Assembly: GCA_003576845.1 (NCBI GenBank)
Contig: QEVJ01000046.1
Span: 1,565 to 41,231, forward strand
From: Planctomycetota bacterium
GTDB lineage: Bacteria; Planctomycetota; Planctomycetia; Pirellulales; PLA5
Reading direction: 5' to 3'
Length of the DNA stretch: 39,667 bases
Part shown: in pieces, positions 14,824-21,419 of the stretch
Layout of the letters: each line of letters begins with the position of its first letter
Numbering within the stretch: position 1 is the first letter of the stretch
The notes under the pieces: model-generated
Told to the model about the DNA's origin: nothing
Seen by the model: only the letters and a program-made list of their open reading frames with translations
Databases searched by the model: none
Translations under genes and position numbers: made by a program

Positions 14824-15123
14824 ATGATTGCTCCCCGATTCGATGCAGCGTGCGAGCCAGCGCCGGCGACGCGCCGCGCCGGGCTGTTGAACGTCGAACA
14901 AGTCGCCGAGTTGCTCGGCGTTTGCACGAAGACGGTCCGCCGGATGATGAAGGCCGACAAGCTGCCCCGGCATATCGAGTTGGGCCGGCTGTTCAAGTGG
15001 AAGGCCGACGAAATCCACCGCTGGATCGAGGCCGGTTGTCCCGATCGCGAAGAGTGGGAAGCCCGCGAGAAATGGAACCCGCTCGATGCGCTGCACGGCT
15101 TGCGGAGCGACAAGAATGCCTGA
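14824..15123 (+). CDS. Excisionase-like MerR/HTH_17 protein
   Basis: 99 residues from ATG 14824. The core GLLNVEQVAELLGVCTKTVR, then LPRHIELGRLFKWKADEIHRWIEAG, is a classic excisionase-family helix-turn-helix (HTH_17). It lies directly upstream of the integrase gene in the same direction. Such proteins bend attachment-site DNA and favour excision. An alternative is a transcription regulator of the integrase. Confidence 0.75.
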   Translation: MIAPRFDAACEPAPATRRAGLLNVEQVAELLGVCTKTVRRMMKADKLPRHIELGRLFKWKADEIHRWIEAGCPDREEWEAREKWNPLDALHGLRSDKNA

Positions 15124-15241
15124 CCGCTCCCACCTGGCCGGCATCGTGGTAGGATGCCACCTCGAAAGCCTTTGCTGGCTGCGCGGGCGACGGTCTTGCA
15201 CCCGTCGCTCGCGTGGCCGGCGTGCAAGAAAGGTCGAAGCC

Positions 15242-16822
15242 ATGTCCGTGTTCAAAATCAAGTTCAAGTGCCGCCGCACGGGCGAAACGAAGCTTTCGAG
15301 CCGCTACTACGGCAAAGCGGCCGACGCCGACGGCAAGGTGAGACGGCACAAACTCGCCGAGACGCGGCGGGCGAGCGAAGACCAACTCGCGGACCTCAAG
15401 TATCAGGCCAAGCTCGCCCGCTCGGCGAAAGACAACCCGATCGAAGCCGCGGCCCGGCGTCCACTGACCGAACACGTCATCGACTTCCGCCGCTATCTCG
15501 AATCGAAGCGCGTCACATCCGGCCACGTCGCCGGCTCGATCGGTCGGCTCGTGAAGCTTCTCGATGGGTGCGGCTTCCGGCTCATCGGCGACATTGCGCC
15601 GCAGGCGGTACGCGACTGGCTCAAGGCGCAGCTCGATCGCGGTTGGATCGACCCGCTGCCGGGAACCGTCGACGTTAGGCCGCGGCCCTTCGGTCTGGGC
15701 GCGGCGAATCACTATCTCACCGCGGCGAAGGCGTTTTGCCGCTGGGCGTACAATGACCACCGCCTGGCCCGCAACCCGCTCGCCGGGATCGCGAAGTTCA
15801 ATGAGCAAGAGGATCGGCGCCGGTCGCGGCGGGCGATGCTCGCCGATGAGTTGGAATGGTTGGTGAGCACCACGAAGGCCAGCGTAGACGACCGCAAGGC
15901 GCTGGCCGGGACGGATCGGGCGATGATCTATCAGGTTGCCGCGTTCACCGGTTTGCGGGCGAACGAAGTCGCCAGCTTGACGCCGGCCAGCTTCGACTTG
16001 GGCGCCGTGCGGCCGTACCTCATCGTCGAATCGACCATCTCGAAACGCCGGCGTCAGGACGTGCTCCCGATCGCCGACGGCCTGGCCGCGAGCCTTCGCG
16101 AGTTCCTCGACGCCCGCGAGTTGCTGCCGATCGAACGCCAAGCGCGGCTCTGGCCGGGCAAATGGTATCGGCGGGCCGCCGAGATTTTGCGCGACGACAT
16201 GGCGCAGGCCCGCGCGGGGTGGATCGAAGCCGCTCCGGAAGCGGACCGCGGCGAGCGTGAGGCGAGCGATTTCCTGTTGCCAGAGGACGCGAGCGGCGAC
16301 GTGCTGGACTTTCACGCGCTCCGCCACACGTTTTGCACGAACCTGGCCGCGTCGAACGCATCGCCCAAGATGCTCATGGAATTGGCCCGGCATTCGACAC
16401 CCGCGCTGACCTTGGGCCGCTATGCCCACATGCGATTGAGCGACGCCCACAACGCCGTCAACGCCCTGCCGACGCTCGGCGACCCGCGGCAACGCGAGGC
16501 CCTGAAGGCCACGGGAACGGACGGCAGAGCGGCCCAGGAGGCGCGCGAGAATCGGCCCCCGGCGACTAGACCAAAACTAGACCAAAACGGCGCCGAAACG
16601 GCCGAAAAACCCCACCTTCGCTGCACCGCGACTAGACCACGGCGGAAGCGTGAAAGTCCACAAATGTCCACGGACGCCGGCGAGCAAACCGGCGAGAATG
16701 CCGGGAAAGATGGTGAAGCGTGTCCACAAAAATCCTCAATAGTCAGTAGCCGAGGCGGGGATCGAACCCGCACGGGGATTAACTCCCCACAGGATTTTAA
16801 GTCCTGTGCGCCGTTCGCGTAA
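15242..16822 (+). CDS. int: Tyrosine integrase reading through its attachment site
   Basis: 526 residues; ATG 15242 with GAAAGG upstream is preferred to the longer frame. Catalytic set: Arg239 (FTGLRANEVASL), Lys268 (ISKRRRQ), His358 and Arg361 (FHALRHTF), His384 (LARHST), Tyr394 (LGRYAHM). An N-terminal arm-binding region (FKIKFKCRRTG..LSSRYYGKA) and a SAM-like core-binding domain (about 75-180) precede the catalytic domain. The low-complexity tail from about 410 covers the candidate arm sites and then the 55-bp core (SRGGDRTRTGINSPQDFK), stopping 21 bases beyond it. The gene lies at the end of element 1, next to its attachment site, so it is the likely enzyme for integration. Confidence 0.92.
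   Translation: MSVFKIKFKCRRTGETKLSSRYYGKAADADGKVRRHKLAETRRASEDQLADLKYQAKLARSAKDNPIEAAARRPLTEHVIDFRRYLESKRVTSGHVAGSIGRLVKLLDGCGFRLIGDIAPQAVRDWLKAQLDRGWIDPLPGTVDVRPRPFGLGAANHYLTAAKAFCRWAYNDHRLARNPLAGIAKFNEQEDRRRSRRAMLADELEWLVSTTKASVDDRKALAGTDRAMIYQVAAFTGLRANEVASLTPASFDLGAVRPYLIVESTISKRRRQDVLPIADGLAASLREFLDARELLPIERQARLWPGKWYRRAAEILRDDMAQARAGWIEAAPEADRGEREASDFLLPEDASGDVLDFHALRHTFCTNLAASNASPKMLMELARHSTPALTLGRYAHMRLSDAHNAVNALPTLGDPRQREALKATGTDGRAAQEARENRPPATRPKLDQNGAETAEKPHLRCTATRPRRKRESPQMSTDAGEQTGENAGKDGEACPQKSSIVSSRGGDRTRTGINSPQDFKSCAPFA
16565..16639 (+). other. Candidate integrase arm-type sites, right end
   Basis: ACTAGACCA at 16565-16573, 16576-16584 (11 bp apart, one helical turn) and 16631-16639, same orientation as the copy at 1621-1629. 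(T)GTCCAC words follow at 16656, 16665 and 16721. All lie within 185 bp of the right core. Confidence 0.5.
16747..16801 (-). repeat. Right attachment core: 3' fragment of tRNA-Leu(UAA)
   Basis: Second copy of the 55-bp core. Here the anticodon stem is complete (CAGGA-CTTAAAA-TCCTG, minus strand), with the tRNA match reaching about 16810, but the D arm and 5' acceptor strand are missing. It is therefore not a working tRNA in this window. Confidence 0.85.
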
Positions 16823-17048
16823 ACCCGTAACGGGTCAAGAGATACGCGAACCGGTATCCCGCGAGGTGCCCATATTGGTGCCGTCTCCGCCGGGTGCCGA
16901 TTCTGGCCCTGATTTTCGGCCCGATCTTGCCCGCGTCGTGGCCGCATGGCCCTATCTTCCCGACGCGATAAAAGCAGGCATCCTTGCGCTGGTCCACGCC
17001 GGCGCTGGCGGCAACCGCTCTGCACCGAACGGTGAAACAGGAGATTGA
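16806..17048 (+). CDS. Small ORF next to the attachment core, possible integrase-tail relic
   Basis: 80 residues from GTG 16806, overlapping the integrase end in another frame. The C-terminal part PDLARVVAAWPYLPDAIKAG resembles, from memory, short peptides found after integrase genes at tRNA sites in planctomycetes. It may be the end of a former integrase tail and not an independent gene. Confidence 0.35.
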   Translation: MRRSRKPVTGQEIREPVSREVPILVPSPPGADSGPDFRPDLARVVAAWPYLPDAIKAGILALVHAGAGGNRSAPNGETGD

Positions 17049-17360
17049 ATTCCTTTGTTCAAGATAGCGCGAAACAGAGCAACCAGACCAACCAGAGCAA
17101 CCCCACGAATCCCGCACCACGCCGCCTACGTTCGCGCCTGGCGCGTTTCCGTGGGAACGGGCGCTAACTGGCCCACGAGCGAACGGACGCGGCACGGTTC
17201 CTTCCTGGCGACGACGCTCAGGTGATGGCGACGGGAACAATCGCCAGTAGAGACACAGTTTGTTTTGCTTGTCCGGTTTTTTGATCTAGGGCCATTCGTG
17301 GGTATTTCGGCTTGAATCAGTGTGTCCCTGCTTTTGTGCGGCTCTTATGGAGACGAGGCG
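17049..17360. other. Intergenic region with a short nonamer repeat
   Basis: About 310 bases without a gene I can support. CAGAGCAAC, CAGACCAAC, CAGAGCAAC repeat in tandem at 17075-17101. Nothing else is recognised. Confidence 0.45.
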
Positions 17361-17603
17361 ATGGAGAAGAACGTCAAGTCGGACGTGCGCGGGCGGGAGA
17401 ACAAGCCGACCAGCACGTGCGTCGACTGGTACAACGAAGGAGAATCCCGCACCGTCGAGATCAACGGAGTGTGCGTCGTCGTGCGGTTCGTTGGGCGGAA
17501 AGGACGGCGGGGACGGATCATGATCGAAGCTCCTGCGGGCGCAGTTTTCCAGTCTTTCGGTACGGGCGCGAAGCAAACTTTGCTGACGAGTAGTACCGGA
17601 TAG
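17361..17603 (+). CDS. Small hypothetical protein, possibly CsrA-like
   Basis: 80 residues from ATG 17361 (GACGAGG upstream). Hydrophobic strands (TVEINGVCVVVRFVGRKG, RIMIEAPAGAVF) recall the CsrA pattern of strands ending in IEAP, but the usual CsrA N-terminus is missing, so this is tentative. Lower G+C than element 1. Confidence 0.5.
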   Translation: MEKNVKSDVRGRENKPTSTCVDWYNEGESRTVEINGVCVVVRFVGRKGRRGRIMIEAPAGAVFQSFGTGAKQTLLTSSTG

Positions 17604-17803
17604 TGTCGAACGATATGATCGAGCAGCAGACATCACATCCGGAGCCTGCGGAAGTCAATGTGCCCTTCGTGAATAGATTCCGTATGCCAGCGTCAGCGGT
17701 TGTGCGGCCAAACCATCTGACCAGGTGTTCGCGGTATTTGGGATCAGTGCGACGGGCCCGATAGATCTGCTTGCGCGCAGTATTCCCCGACAAGGAGCAT
17801 CCA

Positions 17804-19045
17804 ATGTCAACGCTCGACGGCATATCGCTCTTCGCCAGCGGCGGCTTGCCTACCTGCGGCGGGGCGTTCCTGCTCAACGGTGAATCCAAGACCACCGAGA
17901 CCTTGAATTGCCCCGGCAATTGGCAGGTGCAGGTTCAGAATGGAACCAAATATGTCGTTGCACGCAACCCTGGCTTCATGGGCGACTATGCGCAGAGTCG
18001 AGATGCTGCGTTCCTTGCGGCCCAACAGGGGCTCGATCTGCTATCTATTGCTCGCGCAGCCGACATGGGAATCCGTAACGCCGAAACTGAACACATGGTG
18101 TGGTGGCATGAGGCCACGGGCCAAGTGCTGCGCACAGTGCATGTTTCTACCATCACCGTGAATTTTCAAGTGACGGCCGTCGTGGTGGGATCGGATGGGC
18201 AGCCAAAACCTGATCCTCCAGTTCCGCCTGTCACTTGGCACGAGAGCCTGCGTTATTTCCGCCTCTCTCAAGCGACGGACGACCTGTTTGACTCGTATCG
18301 TAATTTATTTCTGGCGGTGGAGTCGATTCTTGACAGAATCGCACCGCAGAAGGTGAAGGCTTCCGGGAAACCGGATGAAGGCGAAGGGCAATGGTTCAAG
18401 CGTGCGCTATCCGTGGCGCACGCGACGGTTGACCTAGGACCGTATGCGCCTATCGGCTCAACTAATCCTGTGGATGACCTGTACAATGACCTCTATGTGA
18501 ACACGCGCACGGCTTTATTTCACGCGAAGACCAGCCGCCCGAGCCTGCTGCCGCAGGGGGCGCGACAGGGGCAAGAGAACGTTACCACTGTTGTCCAACG
18601 GCTTGGCAACCTTTTCATGAAGTTGGCGGAGGGCGAACTCAACACTCGCTCCAAAGGGGGCGGCCTGGTTTCCGGAGGATTCGACCACATGACCAAGCAC
18701 CTCAAGACAAGAGCGAGATTACACGCGACTGACGATCTCGAAGTAGCTAATCCTGACAACACTGTGATCAACCCGTCAGGCGGCACCGTGATTGACTTAG
18801 AAACACGGCACGCGCCGGAGTTGGAGAAGCCATTCTTACGCACGCTATTGGGCCACGTTACAGGCGATCAAATGGAGAAGTTGACTCGTATTTCCGGTGT
18901 TGTAACGGGGTTGGACAATGGCATGCCCATGACTTGCGGCACAATCGAGGGTGTACTAAAGCTGAGCGACCTCGCTCGCTTCGAGTGTCAAATGTCAATT
19001 AGGCACCGGAATTTGCAGCAACCACGGGGCCATTTCGCGAGTTGA
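17804..19045 (+). CDS. Hypothetical protein with HEPN-like RX4H motif
   Basis: 413 residues; ATG 17804 follows AAGGAG 6 bases upstream. The N-terminal 140 residues are beta-type. The central part (about 145-245) is helical: LRYFRLSQATDDLFDSYRNL, LAVESILDRIAP, then VNTRTALFHAK with Arg235-x4-His240, matching the RX4-6H motif of HEPN ribonucleases. The C-terminal third is beta-type again. HEPN proteins often act in toxin or phage-defence systems; here that is inferred. Codon use and G+C differ from the phage structural genes, as expected for a cargo gene. It stands alone, with gaps of about 200 bp on both sides. Confidence 0.6.
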   Translation: MSTLDGISLFASGGLPTCGGAFLLNGESKTTETLNCPGNWQVQVQNGTKYVVARNPGFMGDYAQSRDAAFLAAQQGLDLLSIARAADMGIRNAETEHMVWWHEATGQVLRTVHVSTITVNFQVTAVVVGSDGQPKPDPPVPPVTWHESLRYFRLSQATDDLFDSYRNLFLAVESILDRIAPQKVKASGKPDEGEGQWFKRALSVAHATVDLGPYAPIGSTNPVDDLYNDLYVNTRTALFHAKTSRPSLLPQGARQGQENVTTVVQRLGNLFMKLAEGELNTRSKGGGLVSGGFDHMTKHLKTRARLHATDDLEVANPDNTVINPSGGTVIDLETRHAPELEKPFLRTLLGHVTGDQMEKLTRISGVVTGLDNGMPMTCGTIEGVLKLSDLARFECQMSIRHRNLQQPRGHFAS

Positions 19046-19256
19046 CTCAAACCTCTTACAGTTGTCCTCGTCCCGCATGCCAACACCACGCGGGGAATAT
19101 GCCTCTTTGCGAGACTCCCAAGCGATATAATAGAAGAAAGTTTGCTCGCTAAGTGACCGACGCGAATCTGGTCCGCCGGTCCGCCGCCCAGGTTACCCGG
19201 GCCGCGCTCCGCATCTCGGAGCCACCAGCACAATTACGTGCTTGAGGTGCGCTCCG

Positions 19257-20573
19257 ATGCAGATAGAACTGTGGACGCTGTCGCGGGTCAAACCATATCT
19301 GAACAACCCGCGGGTCAACGACAATGCAGTCGAACCCGTCGCGGCGTCGCTCAAGGAGTTCGGCTTCCGCCAACCGATCGTCGTCGACGCCGACGGCGTC
19401 ATCATCTGCGGTCACACTCGCTACAAGGCGGCGCAGAAGCTGGGCCTGGAGAAGGTGCCGGTCCACGTGGCGACCGACCTGACGCCGGAGCAGATCAAGG
19501 CCTATCGCATCGCCGACAACCAGACGGCGTCGTTGGCCGAATGGAACTACGATCTGCTGCCGATCGAGATTGGCGATTTGCAAGCAGCGAACTACGACCT
19601 CGGCTTGCTGGGGTTCGACCAGGACGAGCTTGCCAAATTGCTCGGCGGCGATTTGCAGGAGGGGCTGACCGACCCCGATGACGTGCCGGCCCCGCCTGAC
19701 GAAGCGATCACGCAGCCGGGCGACCTGTGGATTCTCGGTGACCACCGTCTGCTATGCGGCGACAGCAGCAAGCCGGAAGACCTCGACCGATTGCTCGACG
19801 GCGCGGTGATCCATCTGGTGAACACGGACCCGCCCTACAACGTCAAAGTCGAACCGCGATCGAACAATGCCATCGCAGCCGGCAATAGCAGCTTCGCCAA
19901 TCCGAACAAGCATCATCAGAAGTTCGACCTCGAACGTCACCCGGAAAAGGCGAAGGCAACGCACAAGAAGATGCGAGCGAAAGATCGACCGCTCGCGAAC
20001 GACTTCGTGACCGACGAAGCGTTCGATGGTTTGCTCGATGCATGGTTCGGCAACATGGCCCGCGTGCTGGAGGCCGGACGTGCGTTCTATATCTGGGGCG
20101 GGTACGCGAACCTCGGAAACTATCCACCGTTCCTCAAGAAGCATGATCTGTACTTCAGCCAAGGCATCGTGTGGGACAAGCGACATCCTGTTCTCACGCG
20201 AAAAGATTTTATGGGTGCGTTCGAGATTTGCTTTTATGGTTGGCGACTCGGCGCTGGGCACAAGTTCTTCGGTCCGAACAACGCCACTGACTTGTGGCAC
20301 GTCAAGAAGGTGAACCCGCAGTCGATGGTTCATCTTACGGAGAAGCCCGTCGAACTCGCGGTGCGGGCAATGCAATACTCGTCGCGCATCGGCGAGAACG
20401 TCCTCGACCTGTTCGGCGGCAGCGGTTCCACATTGATCGCGTGCGAGCAGACGAACCGGAAAGCGTTCTTGATGGAACTCGATCCGCCCTATTGCGACGT
20501 GATCGTCCAGCGTTGGGAGAAGTTCACCGGACGAAAGGCAGAGCGGCGGGCGGCCGCGGAGGTAGCCGCTTGA
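19257..20573 (+). CDS. ParB-domain DNA methyltransferase (phage type)
   Basis: 438 residues; ATG 19257 has GAGGTG 7 bases upstream. The N-terminal ParB-like domain (about 1-90: VKPYLNNPRV, FGFRQPIVVDADGVIICGHT, RIADNQTA) is followed by an N6-adenine/N4-cytosine methyltransferase domain with DPPY at 191-194 and the SAM-binding FGGSGSTLIACE near 400, the beta-class order. Such fusions are common in prophages and protect phage DNA or act as orphan methylases. It stands upstream of the packaging genes. No restriction enzyme partner is seen. Confidence 0.88.
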   Translation: MQIELWTLSRVKPYLNNPRVNDNAVEPVAASLKEFGFRQPIVVDADGVIICGHTRYKAAQKLGLEKVPVHVATDLTPEQIKAYRIADNQTASLAEWNYDLLPIEIGDLQAANYDLGLLGFDQDELAKLLGGDLQEGLTDPDDVPAPPDEAITQPGDLWILGDHRLLCGDSSKPEDLDRLLDGAVIHLVNTDPPYNVKVEPRSNNAIAAGNSSFANPNKHHQKFDLERHPEKAKATHKKMRAKDRPLANDFVTDEAFDGLLDAWFGNMARVLEAGRAFYIWGGYANLGNYPPFLKKHDLYFSQGIVWDKRHPVLTRKDFMGAFEICFYGWRLGAGHKFFGPNNATDLWHVKKVNPQSMVHLTEKPVELAVRAMQYSSRIGENVLDLFGGSGSTLIACEQTNRKAFLMELDPPYCDVIVQRWEKFTGRKAERRAAAEVAA

Positions 20574-20636
20574 ACGCCACGTTTACGCCGTGTCGGGGCC
20601 AGCCCGACGGGTTGGCCACCGCGCCTACCAACGACA

Positions 20637-20668
20637 AAACGCCCCGACGTGGCGAACGTGGGGCGTTT
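20637..20668. terminator. Bidirectional terminator-like hairpin
   Basis: AAACGCCCC (20637-20645) pairs with GGGGCGTTT (20660-20668), with A and T runs at the stem base. It lies between two convergent genes, the methyltransferase (+) and the HARE-HTH gene (-), where a shared terminator is expected. Confidence 0.7.
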
Positions 20669-20689
20669 GGGCGGCGCTCGGGGCGAGCG

Positions 20690-21055
20690 CTACTTCTTGG
20701 CGGAGAATTGACCGCGATCAACCTTCACGAATCGGGCGTCCGCGCCCTTCTCGTTGATCTCCCTTGTAATTGCCGAATAAAGCGTGGCCCACGGGGTCGC
20801 GCCTCCGGGGCTCGTCCACAAGTTTTTCGCGGCCATCGCCTCGATCATGGCCTTCGTGTTCATCGCTTCGCCGGCGTCAACCAGCACCTTCGCCGCCGCA
20901 TCGAGGGCGCTCATCTTGCCGTCGGCCTTGGCCTTTTTGGTCTTCGTCGCCTTGGCCGGCGCTGCGGCCTTGGACGCCTTCGCATTCGCGGGTTTGGCCT
21001 TCGCGGTCCTGGTCGACTTCGCGGCGGCGGGCTTCGTAGTCTTCTTTGCGGACAT
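20690..21055 (-). CDS. Lys/Ala-rich DNA-binding protein with HARE-HTH domain
   Basis: 121 residues; ATG 21055 (minus strand) has AGGAG 8 bases upstream. Residues 1-47 are a histone-H1-like Lys/Ala/Pro tail (KKTTKPAAAKSTRTAKAKPA). Residues 48-121 (ALDAAAKVLVDAGEAMNTKA, PWATLYSAITREINEKGADA, FVKVDRGQF) match the HARE-HTH winged-helix family. Such proteins are frequent in planctomycetes. It runs against the phage genes, so it may be a moron or a nucleoid-type regulator. Confidence 0.8.
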   Translation of the reverse strand: MSAKKTTKPAAAKSTRTAKAKPANAKASKAAAPAKATKTKKAKADGKMSALDAAAKVLVDAGEAMNTKAMIEAMAAKNLWTSPGGATPWATLYSAITREINEKGADARFVKVDRGQFSAKK

Positions 21056-21209
21056 GGTTCGTTCTCCTGCGGTTCGGCTTCGCGTCGCGGACATCGCTTC
21101 GCACGACACACACAGAGCCATGCGGGCCAAACGTCATCAAGCGCTGTTAGCGCCACATGGCAGAGAATTCCGAGAATCTTTTTCCGGGCGTTTTAGGGCC
21201 ACCGAAACC

Positions 21210-21419
21210 ATGTCGAATTCACCGCGATTACCGCTGAATCCCACGGCCTTGCCTTTAGCAGACGCGGCCCGCGCGCTGGCACAGGTTGGCGGTGAACCGG
21301 TCACCGAAGAGATGCTCCGCACCGATGTCGACGCCGGCGCACCGACGAATGCGAACGGCACTTTGAATCTCGTTCACTATGCGGCGTGGCTCGCCAAGGA
21401 GATGGGGCGTGGCGACTGA
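21210..21419 (+). CDS. Small phage protein before the terminase, candidate small-subunit-type protein
   Basis: 69 residues from ATG 21210. Pattern: short Pro-rich leader, helix, GGEPVTEEMLRTDVDAGAPT, then LVHYAAWLAKEMG. It overlaps the terminase start by 11 bases. Its fold pattern is similar to the N-terminal 60 residues of the terminase itself. A DNA-recognition role in packaging is inferred. Confidence 0.55.
   Translation: MSNSPRLPLNPTALPLADAARALAQVGGEPVTEEMLRTDVDAGAPTNANGTLNLVHYAAWLAKEMGRGD

Noticed and set aside
17146-17168. Fourth parS-like site (GCGTTTCCGTGGGAACGG)
   Set aside because: The half-sites do not align with the centre of the other three palindromes, so it is probably chance similarity.
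16797-17240. 147-codon minus-strand frame next to the attachment core
   Set aside because: Starts and ends in unrelated sequence, overlaps the plus-strand frame, no motif.
17518-17919. 133-codon minus-strand frame
   Set aside because: Overlaps the ends of two plus-strand genes with good starts; no recognisable domain and no ribosome site.
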